This document shows, one piece after another, positions 1-10,421 of a stretch of 64,000 nt of DNA. The DNA is from Sporosarcina sp. (GTDB lineage Bacteria > Bacillota > Bacilli > Bacillales_A > Planococcaceae): NCBI GenBank assembly GCA_026169375.1, contig JAPFCR010000027.1, positions 92,572 through 156,571 on the forward strand, written 5' to 3'. Under the pieces are notes generated by a model, which was not told the origin of the DNA, ran no database searches, and worked only from the letters and a program-made list of their open reading frames with translations. Every line of letters starts with the position of its first letter. The stretch's first letter is position 1. A program made the position numbers and the translations under genes.

Positions 1-335
1 ATAACTCAGGTGCCCGTGAAGTATTAACAATTAAAGTACTAGGTGGAACAGGTCGTAAAACTGCAAACATTGGTGATGTAGTAGTCTGTTCGGTGCAAAG
101 AGCAACACCTGGAGGCGTTGTTAAGAAGGGTGAAGTCGTAAAAGCAGTAATTGTCCGCACAAAGAGCGGAGTTCGTCGTAATGACGGAACATATATCACA
201 TTCGATGAGAACGCATGCGTTATCATCAGAGATGATAAGAGCCCAAGAGGAACACGTATTTTTGGACCTGTTGCACGTGAGCTACGTGACAACAATTTCA
301 TGAGAATCATTTCTCTTGCTCCAGAAGTACTCTAA
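1..335 (+). CDS. rplN: Ribosomal protein uL14, 5'-truncated by the window edge
   Basis: Large-subunit ribosomal protein that binds 23S rRNA at the subunit interface. The reading frame is open from base 3, beginning in the [15 protein letters not shown] region, so only about 11 of the usual 122 residues are missing. The C-terminus ([12 protein letters not shown]...LAPEVL) is a clear L14 match. The gene is first in the visible part of the spc operon and is followed 32 bases later by rplX. Internal ATG or GTG codons are not the real start. Confidence 0.97.
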   Translation, partial: NSGAREVLTIKVLGGTGRKTANIGDVVVCSVQRATPGGVVKKGEVVKAVIVRTKSGVRRNDGTYITFDENACVIIRDDKSPRGTRIFGPVARELRDNNFMRIISLAPEVL

Positions 336-367
336 TTTAACAGTTCCAAACAAGGAGGTGCGATACA

Positions 368-738
368 ATGCATGTTAAAAAAGGCGATAAAGTAAAAGTA
401 ATTTCGGGTAAAGATAAAGGCAAAGATGGCGTTATCTTAGCAGGTTTCCCGGGTAAAGATCGCGTGCTTGTTGAAGGTGTTAACATCGTCAAAAAACATA
501 CGAAGCCTAACCAGGAAAACCCTCAAGGTGGAATCGTAAGCGTAGAAGCGCCAATTCACGTTTCTAACGTTATGCTGATCGACCCGAAATCAGGTGAACC
601 TACACGCGTAGGATATAAACTCGAAGAGAAAGTAATCGACGGTGAAAATTACCGCGTTAAATATCGTGTTGCGAAAAAATCTGGTGAGATTATTGATCAG
701 GTGAACAAAAAGAAAGTTGAGAAAGGAGGTTCTTCGGA

Positions 739-742
<4 letters not shown>
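368..742 (+). CDS. rplX: Ribosomal protein uL24 with C-terminal extension
   Basis: Large-subunit assembly-initiator protein. The N-terminus ([19 protein letters not shown]) is the KOW motif of L24. The product is 124 residues, against about 103 in Bacillus subtilis: there is an insertion near residues 85-95 and about 14 extra residues after the usual end ([10 protein letters not shown]). The tail is translated from the Shine-Dalgarno region of rplE (the AAAGGAGG encodes part of KGG), and the stop overlaps the rplE TTG start as TTGA. This suggests tight translational coupling. Start ATG follows AAGGAGGTG. Confidence 0.96.
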
Positions 743-1483
<741 letters not shown>

Positions 1484-1513
1484 TCCCCTAAATATGGGAA
1501 GGAGGTCAATAGA

Positions 1514-1912
1514 ATGACAATGAGTGATCCGGTAGCAGATATGCTTACACGCATCCGTAACGCGAACATGGTTCGTCACGAGAAGCTGGAAGTACCTGCT
1601 TCGAATATGAAAAAAGAAATTGCTGAAATCTTAAAGCGTGAAGGTTTTGTAAATGACGTTGAATACGTTAAAGACAACAAGCAAGGTATCATCCGTATTT
1701 TCCTAAAATATGGTTCGAACAATGAGCGAGTGATTACAGGTTTAAAACGTATTTCAAAACCAGGTCTTCGTGTTTATGCACAAACAAATGATGTTCCTAG
1801 AGTTTTAAACGGTCTTGGTATCGCCCTCGTTTCAACATCACAGGGTCTCCTAACAGACAAGGAAGCTCGTGCAAAACAAGTAGGCGGAGAAGTCGTCGCT
1901 TACGTGTGGTAA
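1514..1912 (+). CDS. rpsH: Ribosomal protein uS8
   Basis: Small-subunit protein binding helix 21 of 16S rRNA; in E. coli the S8 protein represses the spc operon translationally. It is 132 residues, the normal size, with the family signature [15 protein letters not shown] near the N-terminus and the C-terminal [16 protein letters not shown] is spaced correctly from the first of two close ATG codons (MTMSDP). Confidence 0.97.
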   Translation: MTMSDPVADMLTRIRNANMVRHEKLEVPASNMKKEIAEILKREGFVNDVEYVKDNKQGIIRIFLKYGSNNERVITGLKRISKPGLRVYAQTNDVPRVLNGLGIALVSTSQGLLTDKEARAKQVGGEVVAYVW

Positions 1913-1942
1913 TCCTGAACAAATGAATGGAGGTGCAATTGA

Positions 1943-2482
1943 ATGTCCCGTATTGGAAAAAAGCCTATTGAAGTACCTGCTGACGTAACAGTTACAATTG
2001 ATGAAACAAACTTCGTTACAGTTAAAGGTCCTAAAGGCGAGCTTAAAAATCAATTAAATGATGAAATTAAAATCGAGCAAGAAGGTAGCGTGATTACATT
2101 AATCCGTCCTTCTGAATCGAAAGAACATCGTTCGATCCATGGAACGACTCGTTCACTTCTAGATAATATGGTAACAGGTGTTTCAAAAGGGTTTGAACGT
2201 TCACTTGAACTTGTTGGGGTAGGTTACCGTGCACAACTTCAAGGACAGAAACTTATTTTGAACGTAGGTTACTCGCATCCGGTAGAGTTTACACCGGAAG
2301 AAGGGATCGAAGTTGAGGTTCCTGAGAACACTAAAATTACAATTCGTGGTATTGACAAAGAACGTGTTGGTGCACTTGCATCGAACATCCGTCAAGTTCG
2401 TCCACCAGAGCCATACAAAGGTAAAGGTGTGCGTTACCAAGGTGAACATGTACGAAGCAAAGAAGGAAAAACTGGTAAATAA
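1943..2482 (+). CDS. rplF: Ribosomal protein uL6
   Basis: Large-subunit protein near the sarcin-ricin loop and the GTPase centre. It is 179 residues with the duplicated L6 fold. [12 protein letters not shown] at the start and [13 protein letters not shown] near the C-terminus are family signatures. It follows rpsH by 30 bases with its own GGAGGTG site. Confidence 0.97.
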   Translation: MSRIGKKPIEVPADVTVTIDETNFVTVKGPKGELKNQLNDEIKIEQEGSVITLIRPSESKEHRSIHGTTRSLLDNMVTGVSKGFERSLELVGVGYRAQLQGQKLILNVGYSHPVEFTPEEGIEVEVPENTKITIRGIDKERVGALASNIRQVRPPEPYKGKGVRYQGEHVRSKEGKTGK

Positions 2483-2516
2483 TGTCGCATAAGGCATTTT
2501 GGAAGGAGTGACCACG

Positions 2517-2879
2517 ATGATTACGAAGAAAAATAAAAACGCTGTTCGTAAAAAGCGTCATTCACGCGTACGTACGAAAGTTAGCGGTACAGCAGCTCGT
2601 CCACGTTTAAACATTTTCCGTTCTAACAAGCATATCTATGCTCAGTTAATCGATGATGTGAGCGGCGTAACAATTGCGAGCGCTTCGACAATGGATCAAG
2701 CATTTGAATCTGATGCAAAAGGAACTGCTGATGCAGCTGCTAAAGTTGGCGAATTAATCGCTAAAAAAGGCGTTGAAAAAGAAGTGAAGTCGGTTGTATT
2801 CGACCGTGGCGGTTACCTATTTCACGGCCGTGTAAAAGCTCTTGCAGACGCTGCACGTGAAAATGGTCTGGAATTTTAA
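2517..2879 (+). CDS. rplR: Ribosomal protein uL18
   Basis: Binds 5S rRNA with L5. It is 120 residues from the ATG at 2517 ([15 protein letters not shown]), which lies 8 bases after GGAAGGAG. A longer frame opens at a TTG at 2499, but that would place the Shine-Dalgarno inside the coding sequence, so the later ATG is chosen. The end, [10 protein letters not shown], is typical of L18. Confidence 0.96.
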   Translation: MITKKNKNAVRKKRHSRVRTKVSGTAARPRLNIFRSNKHIYAQLIDDVSGVTIASASTMDQAFESDAKGTADAAAKVGELIAKKGVEKEVKSVVFDRGGYLFHGRVKALADAARENGLEF

Positions 2880-2901
2880 TTAAGAAGGAGGGACACATTT
2901 A

Positions 2902-3402
2902 ATGCGTCGTAATGATCAAAGAAGAAGTGAGTTTGAAGAACGAGTAGTTACGATTAACCGAGTATCTAAGGTTGTAAAAGGTGGACGTCGTTTCCGCTTC
3001 ACTGCTCTTGTAGTAGTCGGTGATAAAAATGGCCGAGTTGGTTTCGGAACAGGGAAGGCACAAGAAGTTCCAGAGGCTATCCAAAAGGCAATTGAATCTG
3101 CTAAGAAGAATTTAATTGAAGTACCAATGGTTAGAGGAACAACTCCACATGAGATCCTTGGACGTTTCGGAGCAGGTCAAGTTCTTATTAAACCTGCAGC
3201 GCCAGGTACAGGGGTTATCGCAGGTGGACCTGTCCGTGCTGTACTCGAATTAGCAGGAATTACAGATATTCTATCTAAATCACTAGGTTCAAGCACACCT
3301 ATTAACATGGTACGTGCAACAATCGAAGGATTAGAAAACTTAAAGCGCGCTGAAGATGTAGCGAGCTTACGTGGAAAAACTGTAGAAGAACTGTTAGGTT
3401 AA
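2902..3402 (+). CDS. rpsE: Ribosomal protein uS5
   Basis: Small-subunit protein involved in decoding fidelity and the mRNA-entry helicase. It is 166 residues. The N-terminal double-stranded-RNA-binding-like domain carries [16 protein letters not shown], and the C-terminal domain has [12 protein letters not shown]. In this family, changes in the loop around residues 20-30 give spectinomycin resistance; that loop ([11 protein letters not shown]) looks normal here. Confidence 0.97.
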   Translation: MRRNDQRRSEFEERVVTINRVSKVVKGGRRFRFTALVVVGDKNGRVGFGTGKAQEVPEAIQKAIESAKKNLIEVPMVRGTTPHEILGRFGAGQVLIKPAAPGTGVIAGGPVRAVLELAGITDILSKSLGSSTPINMVRATIEGLENLKRAEDVASLRGKTVEELLG

Positions 3403-3415
3403 GGGGGGAAAGATG

Positions 3416-3598
3416 ATGGCTAAAAAACTTGAAATCACCCTTACGAAAAGTGTGATTGGTTCAAAACCAGCACAACGTAAAACAGTAGAAGCTTTAGGAC
3501 TGAAAAAAATCAACCAGACAGTTGCACATGAAGACAATGTTGCAACTCGTGGTATGATTAGTAGAGTGTCTCACTTAGTCACAGTAAACGAATTATAA
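3416..3598 (+). CDS. rpmD: Ribosomal protein uL30
   Basis: Small large-subunit protein of 60 residues ([18 protein letters not shown]). Two ATG codons are adjacent (3413 and 3416). The second gives the usual 7-base spacing from AAGGGGGG and the standard N-terminus. Conserved [10 protein letters not shown] and the C-terminal HLVTV are present. Confidence 0.95.
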   Translation: MAKKLEITLTKSVIGSKPAQRKTVEALGLKKINQTVAHEDNVATRGMISRVSHLVTVNEL

Positions 3599-3629
3599 TT
3601 CCTATTTAAATAAAGGAGGTGCCAATGAA

Positions 3630-4070
3630 ATGAAATTGCACGAAATGAAACCAGCTGTAGGTGCGCGAAAGTCTCGTAAGCGTATCGGTCGTGGTATCGG
3701 ATCTGGATACGGTAAAACGTCTGGTAAAGGTCATAAGGGGCAAAATGCTCGTACAGGCGGCGGCGTGCGTCTTGGATTCGAAGGTGGACAAACACCATTG
3801 TTCCAGAGACTTCCTAAACGTGGCTTTACGAACGTAACTCGTAAAGAATATGCTGTCGTTAATCTTGATAAGTTAAACTTATTTGATGAGGGCACAGAAG
3901 TAACACCTGAACTTTTATTAGAATTAGGTGTTGTGAGCAAAGCGAAATCAGGAATTAAAATTCTTGGTAACGGAAACCTTGAGAAAAAACTAACTGTTAA
4001 AGCTCATAAATTTTCTGCTACTGCTAAAGCAGCTATCGAAAAAGCAGGCGGGCAAACAGAGGTGGTTTAA
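3630..4070 (+). CDS. rplO: Ribosomal protein uL15
   Basis: Large-subunit assembly protein of 146 residues. The glycine- and arginine-rich N-terminal extension ([21 protein letters not shown]) that threads into 23S rRNA is clear. The stop codon shares its last A with the secY start (TAATG), so the two are translationally coupled. Confidence 0.97.
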   Translation: MKLHEMKPAVGARKSRKRIGRGIGSGYGKTSGKGHKGQNARTGGGVRLGFEGGQTPLFQRLPKRGFTNVTRKEYAVVNLDKLNLFDEGTEVTPELLLELGVVSKAKSGIKILGNGNLEKKLTVKAHKFSATAKAAIEKAGGQTEVV

Positions 4071-5359
4071 TGTTTCAGACAATCTCTAACTTTATGCGCG
4101 TTAAAGATATCAGAAATAAAATCTTCTTTACATTGCTCGTTCTTATTGCTTTTAGATTAGGAGCATTTATACCTGTTCCAGGTGTAGATGCAACTGCATT
4201 GCAACAGACTGATCATAGTTTAATTGGGTTTTTGAACATTTTTGGTGGTGGGGCTCTTGCTAACTTTTCTATATTAGCAATGGGAATTATGCCATACATT
4301 ACTGCGTCAATCATTATGCAATTATTGCAGATGGATGTCGTACCTAAATTTGCTGAATGGGCAAAGCAAGGAGATGTCGGAAGACGTAAACTAGCACAGT
4401 TTACAAGGTACTTCACAATTGTTCTTGCGTTCATTCAAGCGACAGCAATGTCATTTGGGTTCAACAGAATGTATGCCGGACTTATTAAAAATGAAAGTAT
4501 CGCAACCTATGCTGTAATCGCAATTGTATTGACAGCAGGTACTGCATTTTTACTTTGGCTTGGGGAAAAGATTACAGAGAAGGGTGTAGGAAATGGTATT
4601 TCCATCATTATCTTCGCTGGGATTGTTGCAGGGATTCCAACTGCAGTTAACCAATACTATGCAACGCAAATTCAAGATGCAGGCGATGCACTTTTTATTA
4701 AGTTAGGGATTACTGTTTTATTACTACTTGTTATTGTAGCAGTAACAGTGGGCGTAATTTATGTACAAGAAGCACTTCGTAAAATACCAGTTCAATATGC
4801 AAAACGTGCTACAGGTCGTGGACAAGTGACTGCAGGACAGCAAACGCATATGCCTTTGAAACTGAACGCGGCTGGTGTTATTCCGGTAATCTTTGCTGCG
4901 GCATTCTTTATAACGCCGCAATCATTGGCAACGTTTTTCGGAGAGAATAAAGTTACAACAACGATTATTAACGTTTTCGACTATACAAATCCTATTGGGA
5001 TGGTTATTTACCTAGCGTTAATTATCGCATTCACATATTTCTATGCATTTATCCAGGTTAATCCTGAGAATGCTGCTGAAAATTTAAAGAAGCAAGGTGC
5101 CTATATTCCTGGGATTCGACCGGGGCAAGATACTCAAAATTACTTGACGAGTACTTTGTATAGGTTGACATTTGTTGGGGCAATCTTCCTATCAGTTGTT
5201 GCTGTAATGCCTATAATCTTTATTAAATTAGCGAATCTTCCACAGTCTTTACAAATTGGAGGAACAAGCTTGCTTATCGTTGTTGGAGTTGCACTCGAAT
5301 CGATGAAACAACTTGAATCACAACTTGTAAAACGACACTACAAAGGATTTATGAAATAA
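4070..5359 (+). CDS. secY: Protein translocase subunit SecY
   Basis: Channel-forming subunit of the Sec translocon in the cytoplasmic membrane; partners are SecE, SecG and SecA. It is 429 residues with ten predicted membrane helices. Family segments visible are FRLGAFIPVPGVD near residue 25, the plug region after it, and GIRPGQDTQNYL in the cytoplasmic loop that binds SecA and ribosomes. The start ATG overlaps the rplO stop by one base. Confidence 0.97.
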   Translation: MFQTISNFMRVKDIRNKIFFTLLVLIAFRLGAFIPVPGVDATALQQTDHSLIGFLNIFGGGALANFSILAMGIMPYITASIIMQLLQMDVVPKFAEWAKQGDVGRRKLAQFTRYFTIVLAFIQATAMSFGFNRMYAGLIKNESIATYAVIAIVLTAGTAFLLWLGEKITEKGVGNGISIIIFAGIVAGIPTAVNQYYATQIQDAGDALFIKLGITVLLLLVIVAVTVGVIYVQEALRKIPVQYAKRATGRGQVTAGQQTHMPLKLNAAGVIPVIFAAAFFITPQSLATFFGENKVTTTIINVFDYTNPIGMVIYLALIIAFTYFYAFIQVNPENAAENLKKQGAYIPGIRPGQDTQNYLTSTLYRLTFVGAIFLSVVAVMPIIFIKLANLPQSLQIGGTSLLIVVGVALESMKQLESQLVKRHYKGFMK

Positions 5360-5391
5360 ACTTCTTAATTGAAGAAAAGTGTGGAGGCTAA

Positions 5392-6051
<660 letters not shown>

Positions 6052-6496
6052 GCCTTTCCGGGCACATGCAGTCATGGTAGCTTTTCTTTCTTGAATGAGA
6101 TGAGAGGAACTATGAAGCAGCATGTGAATGCTATACGGAAAGGGCATTTCACACAAAGAGCTGCAAAAGCATATGATGCCCGGCATAAGAATTGCTGGAG
6201 TTCTGCGAGACGTATTGGTTCTGAATTTCTTATGTTTATCATGAGGAAGGAACTGTCATAACGTAACTTAGGGGCTCATGTAAGGCACTCTGGACGGTCG
6301 TGTTCCATTCCGGTGCGATTAGTGAATTTTTTGTAGTTTAATCTGCAAAAATGATGACCTCCGGGAACAAATATGGCAGACGTCTTTCGAACATCACTCT
6401 TGCGTTCCAGACATATGTTGAATAAGCTTTAAAGGCAACAAATGCCGATGGATGGTTAAGAACCTTTATTGATGATATAGAAGGGAGACAGGAATG
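6052..6496 (+). pseudogene. adk-infA insert: probable map remnant and/or structured RNA
   Basis: This stretch has no open gene but lies exactly where map (methionine aminopeptidase) is found in Bacillus. Short translated patches in map order look like map residue: ATG-GTA-GCT at 6074; KELQKHMMPGI at about 6151-6187 (map has E-L-K-K-H-x-x-P-G-I); FEH at about 6388; D-I near 6410. They are in different frames with stops between. The same DNA can form nested helices 6053-6060/6136-6143, 6063-6069/6120-6126 and 6073-6078/6109-6114, plus 6184-6191/6227-6234 and 6328-6336/6343-6351. The pseudogene call is inference; a structured transcript is the alternative. Confidence 0.5.
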
Positions 6497-6715
6497 ATGG
6501 CGAAAGACGATGTAATTGAAGTCGAAGGAACTGTAGTTGAAACGTTGCCGAACGCGATGTTTAAAGTAGAGTTAGAAAATGGTCATACGGTGCTTGCACA
6601 TGTTTCAGGCAAAATTCGTATGCACTTTATTCGTATTCTACCTGGCGACAAAGTAACTATGGAACTTTCGCCTTACGATTTAACACGCGGTCGAATTACG
6701 TACCGTTTCAAATAA
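6497..6715 (+). CDS. infA: Translation initiation factor IF-1
   Basis: Small OB-fold protein that occupies the ribosomal A site during initiation. It is 72 residues from the second of two adjacent ATG codons ([11 protein letters not shown]), spaced 9 bases from AAGGGAG. Conserved FKVELENGH and [15 protein letters not shown] are complete. It lies downstream of the adk-infA insert and upstream of rpmJ. Confidence 0.97.
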   Translation: MAKDDVIEVEGTVVETLPNAMFKVELENGHTVLAHVSGKIRMHFIRILPGDKVTMELSPYDLTRGRITYRFK

Positions 6716-6752
6716 ACTTTTGCACTCCGGAATATGAAGGAGGTTGTGTAAG

Positions 6753-6866
6753 ATGAAAGTTAGAGCATCTGTAAAACCGATCTGTGAAAAATGTAAAATT
6801 ATTCGCAGACGTGGGCGAGTAATGGTAATCTGTGAAAATCCAAAACATAAACAAAGACAAGGTTAA
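6753..6866 (+). CDS. rpmJ: Ribosomal protein bL36, zinc-binding form
   Basis: A 37-residue zinc-ribbon protein of the large subunit ([14 protein letters not shown]...). Cys11, Cys14, Cys27 and His32 are the metal ligands, so this is the zinc-containing C+ form. The ATG follows GAAGGAGG by 9 bases. It lies between infA and rpsM, its normal place. Confidence 0.96.
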   Translation: MKVRASVKPICEKCKIIRRRGRVMVICENPKHKQRQG

Positions 6867-6890
6867 TTTAAAAGGAGGTGCACAATCTTT

Positions 6891-7247
6891 ATGGCACGTA
6901 TAGCTGGTGTAGACATTCCGCGCGAAAAGCGCATTGTTATCTCATTAACATATGTTTTCGGAATCGGTAAATCGACTGCGAAAAACATCTTAGAAGCTGC
7001 TGATGTATCTGAAGACACGCGTGTACGTGATTTAACGGATGCAGAGCTAGATAAGATCCGTACAGAAGTTGACAAATTAAGAGTTGAAGGTGACCTTCGC
7101 CGTGAAACGTCATTAAATATTAAACGTTTAATGGAAATTGGAAGTTTCCGTGGTATGCGTCATCGTCGTGGACTTCCAGTACGAGGACAAAACACGAAAA
7201 ACAACGCACGTACTCGTAAGGGTGCTAAGCGCGCAGTAAGAAAATAA
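6891..7247 (+). CDS. rpsM: Ribosomal protein uS13
   Basis: Small-subunit head protein contacting L5 and P-site tRNA. It is 118 residues with the helix-two-turn-helix start [14 protein letters not shown] and the basic C-terminal tail [20 protein letters not shown] precedes the ATG. It leads the alpha-operon part of the cluster. Confidence 0.97.
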   Translation: MARIAGVDIPREKRIVISLTYVFGIGKSTAKNILEAADVSEDTRVRDLTDAELDKIRTEVDKLRVEGDLRRETSLNIKRLMEIGSFRGMRHRRGLPVRGQNTKNNARTRKGAKRAVRK

Positions 7248-7276
7248 TAGATAGATAAAGGAGGTTTCTTCTTAAC

Positions 7277-7666
7277 ATGGCAAAAAGACAAGCTACAAAT
7301 AGACGTCGCGTGAAAAAGAATATCGAAAACGGTATTGCACATATCCGTTCGACGTTTAACAATACAATTGTTACAATTACAGACATGCAAGGGAATGCAT
7401 TATCATGGTCAAGTGCTGGAGCATTAGGCTTTAGAGGTTCCCGTAAGTCAACTCCATTCGCTGCTCAAATGGCTGCAGAAACTGCTGCTAAAACAGCAAT
7501 GGAACACGGACTGAAAAACTTAGAAGTAACTGTTAAAGGACCTGGTGCTGGTCGTGAAGCGGCAATTCGTTCATTACAAGCTGCTGGACTTGAAGTAACA
7601 GCTATTCGTGACGTAACACCGGTACCGCATAACGGATGCCGTCCACCAAAACGTCGTCGTGTATAA
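7277..7666 (+). CDS. rpsK: Ribosomal protein uS11
   Basis: Platform protein of the 30S subunit, 129 residues. Signatures [14 protein letters not shown] and the C-terminal [15 protein letters not shown] are intact. It is followed by 137 noncoding bases before rpoA, longer than other gaps in the operon. I could not define a convincing promoter in that gap. Confidence 0.97.
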   Translation: MAKRQATNRRRVKKNIENGIAHIRSTFNNTIVTITDMQGNALSWSSAGALGFRGSRKSTPFAAQMAAETAAKTAMEHGLKNLEVTVKGPGAGREAAIRSLQAAGLEVTAIRDVTPVPHNGCRPPKRRRV

Positions 7667-7803
7667 TAATGGCTTGCACTCCATTTGATTGAGAAACATA
7701 ATTTTTGTCAAAGATGTATTGTATGATAGAAATTTACTGCTATAAAAATCGATTTCAATATGGAACGGCCAGTTAATACGACGTTTCGAAGGAGGGTAAA
7801 CGA

Positions 7804-8748
7804 ATGATCGAAATTGAGAAACCGAAGATAGAGACAGTAGAAGTTAGCGAAGATTCCAAGTTTGGAAAGTTTATCATTGAACCGTTAGAACGTGGATATG
7901 GGAATACTTTAGGGAATTCTTTACGCCGTATTCTTCTCTCCTCGTTACCAGGAGCAGCTGTAACTTCAATTCAAATTGACGGGGTACTTCACGAATTTTC
8001 AGCAATTGAAGGTGTCGTTGAAGATGTCGCATCTATTGTTTTGAATGTGAAAAAACTTGCACTCAAAATCTATTCCGACGAAGAGAAGGTCATTGAGATA
8101 GATGTAAAAGGTGAAGGTGTTGTAACTGCAGCTGATATTACACATGACAGCGATGTCGAAATTCTCAACCCGGATTTGAAAATTGCTACACTAGGTAAGA
8201 ATGGACATTTACGTATGCGTATGTATGCAATGCGTGGTCGTGGATATGCACCTGCGGAGATGAACAAACGTGATGATCTTGCAATTGGTGTAATTCCAGT
8301 TGACTCGATTTACACGCCGGTTTCACGCGTAAACTTCCAAGTGGAAAACACTCGAGTAGGACAATTAACACATTTTGATAAGTTAACATTAGATGTTACG
8401 ACAAATGGTAGTATTGGACCAAAAGAAGCTGTCGCACTCGGAGCAAAAATCCTCACTGAGCATTTAAATCTATTCGTAAATATGACAGACGAAGCGCAAG
8501 AAGCTGAGATTATGGTAGAAAAAGAAGAAGATCAGATTGAAAAAGTATTGGAAATGACAATTGAAGAACTTGATCTTTCTGTTCGTTCTTATAACTGTCT
8601 AAAGCGTGCGGGTATTAATACTGTTCATGAACTATCGAATAAAACTGAAGCAGAAATGATGAAGGTACGAAATCTTGGTCGCAAATCACTTGATGAAGTG
8701 AGGGCGAAGCTATCTGAACTTAACCTAGAGTTAAGAACGGAAGATTAA
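7804..8748 (+). CDS. rpoA: RNA polymerase alpha subunit
   Basis: Scaffold subunit of RNA polymerase, 314 residues. The N-terminal dimerisation domain contains [17 protein letters not shown]. The acidic linker EKEEDQIEK is at about residues 239-247. The C-terminal domain that binds UP elements and activators carries [21 protein letters not shown] and ends in [11 protein letters not shown]. The start ATG follows GAAGGAGGG. Confidence 0.98.
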   Translation: MIEIEKPKIETVEVSEDSKFGKFIIEPLERGYGNTLGNSLRRILLSSLPGAAVTSIQIDGVLHEFSAIEGVVEDVASIVLNVKKLALKIYSDEEKVIEIDVKGEGVVTAADITHDSDVEILNPDLKIATLGKNGHLRMRMYAMRGRGYAPAEMNKRDDLAIGVIPVDSIYTPVSRVNFQVENTRVGQLTHFDKLTLDVTTNGSIGPKEAVALGAKILTEHLNLFVNMTDEAQEAEIMVEKEEDQIEKVLEMTIEELDLSVRSYNCLKRAGINTVHELSNKTEAEMMKVRNLGRKSLDEVRAKLSELNLELRTED

Positions 8749-8779
8749 GTTACCTCATAGGTTGAAGGAGGGAAATTTT

Positions 8780-9160
8780 ATGGCATACAGAAAATTAGGA
8801 CGTACGAGTTCACAGCGTAAAGCATTACTTCGTGACCTAACAACTGACTTAATCGTAAACGAGCGTATTGAAACAACAGAAGCACGTGCGAAAGAGTTAC
8901 GTTCGGTTGTCGAAAAAATGATTACTCTTGGTAAACGCGGTGATCTACACGCACGTCGCCAAGCAGCACAATTCATGCGTCGCGATTATACTGTGACTGA
9001 AAATGAAGATGGCAAAGAAGTTCAAACATATGCAATTCAAAAACTTTTTGATGATGTTGCACCACGTTATGAAGAGCGTCAGGGTGGATACACACGCATC
9101 ATGAAGAAAGGTCCTCGTCGTGGAGACGGAGCACCTGTTGTTGTAATTGAACTTGTGTAA
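8780..9160 (+). CDS. rplQ: Ribosomal protein bL17
   Basis: Large-subunit protein at the peptide-exit tunnel rim, 126 residues ([16 protein letters not shown]). The chosen ATG at 8780 lies 7 bases after GAAGGAGGG. A longer frame starting at 8762 would put the Shine-Dalgarno inside the gene. It is the last gene of the ribosomal cluster and is followed by a terminator. Confidence 0.97.
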   Translation: MAYRKLGRTSSQRKALLRDLTTDLIVNERIETTEARAKELRSVVEKMITLGKRGDLHARRQAAQFMRRDYTVTENEDGKEVQTYAIQKLFDDVAPRYEERQGGYTRIMKKGPRRGDGAPVVVIELV

Positions 9161-9173
9161 TTGATTAACTTTT

Positions 9174-9215
9174 AGGGTGTGTCCGGCATGCAAATGTTTG
9201 TCCACACCCTTTTTA
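9174..9215 (+). terminator. Intrinsic terminator of the spc/alpha cluster
   Basis: AGGGTGTG at 9174-9181 pairs perfectly with CACACCCT at 9203-9210, followed by a T run. It lies 13 bases after the rplQ stop. Confidence 0.85.
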
Positions 9216-9379
9216 AAAATTTAAATTTAATTTAGTAATGAAAAATGGCTGAATAGCTAGTGCCCAAATAACGATACATAAAGATTATCTAGCATTCGGA
9301 TAGAGCAATGCGATTGTTAGAATAATTTATGTTTTATTAATTGGACACAATATATTTGATTTATACGACAATTTAAAGC

Positions 9380-9515
9380 TGAGTGTTACGATCGATGAAT
9401 ATTTTTATTTTTTCGGTCTAGCTCTACGTACCTCATCCGCTCTATCGGATTGAGCCCCGATATTGTGAATAGCTAATGCGCGTTTCTTAGGATGAGGTGC
9501 GCGCTTTTTTTATTT
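9380..9515 (+). ncRNA. Candidate cis-regulatory leader with terminator, upstream of ecfA1
   Basis: The 411-base gap between rplQ and ecfA1 is not empty. CGTACCTCATCC (9427-9438) can pair with GGATGAGGTGCG (9490-9501), enclosing a hairpin ATCGG/CCGAT (9444-9448/9457-9461). A competing helix GCGCG/CGCGC (9478-9482/9500-9504), followed by seven T residues, would be an intrinsic terminator. The two long helices share bases 9490-9504 and cannot coexist, which is the layout of an attenuator or riboswitch. I do not recognise a known aptamer class. Bases 9216-9379 hold nothing I can call. Confidence 0.5.
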
Positions 9516-9572
9516 TTAAAAATAATATTCGTTGTAGGACAATATGAATTTAGCTTGATGGAGGTGAAGGCA

Positions 9573-10421
9573 GTGAAGGAACTCTTATCTGTACAACAAG
9601 TTTCTTTTACCTATCCAACCGAAGATCAATCATCAACGAGAAGAGCAGTCAATGACGTCTCTTTTACGATTAATGACGGTGAATGGATTGCAATTGTAGG
9701 TCATAATGGTTCAGGGAAATCGACACTTGCTAAATTAATGATAGGACTTTTATTTCCAGATGAAGGGAATATACATTTATTCTTAGAAAAAATGACAGAT
9801 GAGAATATATGGAAGATGCGCTCTGAAATGGGGATTGTCTTTCAAAATCCAGATAATCAGTTTGTCGGGTCAACCGTTCAAGACGATGTTGCTTTTGCGT
9901 TAGAAAATAAAGGGGTCCCATTTGAAGAGATGGTTAAAGTTGTTCATGAATCATTAGAACTTGTGAATATGGAAGGTTTTTTGAATCACGAGCCTCATCA
10001 TTTATCGGGTGGACAAAAACAACGTGTTGCGATTGCAGGTGCTTTAGCACTTAAACCCAAACTCCTCATTTTGGATGAAGCGACGTCGATGCTTGATCCA
10101 CAAGGAAGAGAAGAAGTTATTCGAATCGTTTCGGAGTTGAAAGAAACAACGAATTTAACAGTAATTTCGATTACACATGATTTGGAAGAAGCACGACTAG
10201 CAGATCGAATCATTGTGATGAATGAAGGAAAAGTACTTGATATTGGTACACCTAAAGAAGTTTTTACAAAGAAAAATACGTTATCCTCGATTGGACTAGA
10301 CATCCCATATGCGATGAATCTATCAAATTTAATTCGTCAAAAGGGATTGGATTTAGTCGGGGAACATATGACAGAAGAAGAATTGGTGAATGAATTATGG
10401 ACATCTCACTTCAACAAGTAG
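9573..10421 (+). CDS. ecfA1: ECF transporter ATPase EcfA1
   Basis: One of two ATPases of the shared energy-coupling-factor module that drives uptake of vitamins and cofactors through exchangeable S components. It is 282 residues from GTG at 9573, 6 bases after GGAGGTG; upstream in-frame codons run through the leader hairpin and are rejected. Walker A GHNGSGKST, Q-loop FQNPDNQFVG, signature LSGGQKQR and Walker B LLILDEATS are all present. Its 3' end overlaps ecfA2 by 25 bases. Confidence 0.95.
   Translation: MKELLSVQQVSFTYPTEDQSSTRRAVNDVSFTINDGEWIAIVGHNGSGKSTLAKLMIGLLFPDEGNIHLFLEKMTDENIWKMRSEMGIVFQNPDNQFVGSTVQDDVAFALENKGVPFEEMVKVVHESLELVNMEGFLNHEPHHLSGGQKQRVAIAGALALKPKLLILDEATSMLDPQGREEVIRIVSELKETTNLTVISITHDLEEARLADRIIVMNEGKVLDIGTPKEVFTKKNTLSSIGLDIPYAMNLSNLIRQKGLDLVGEHMTEEELVNELWTSHFNK

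Noticed and set aside
6100..6261. 53-codon frame (MRGTMKQHVNAIRKG...) in the adk-infA insert
   Set aside because: No binding site at proper spacing, and it overlaps both the map-like patches and the RNA helices; kept only as part of the insert.
6052..6496. RNase P RNA, tmRNA, 6S or SRP RNA in the adk-infA insert
   Set aside because: None of the conserved core sequences of these RNAs is present.
7705..7727. Possible promoter TTGTCA...TATGAT before rpoA
   Set aside because: The spacer is 11 bases, too short for sigma-A; no better pair found.
9216..9379. Promoter for ecfA1 (TTGGAC...TATACG)
   Set aside because: The spacer is 15 bases and the -10 is poor; not strong enough to list.
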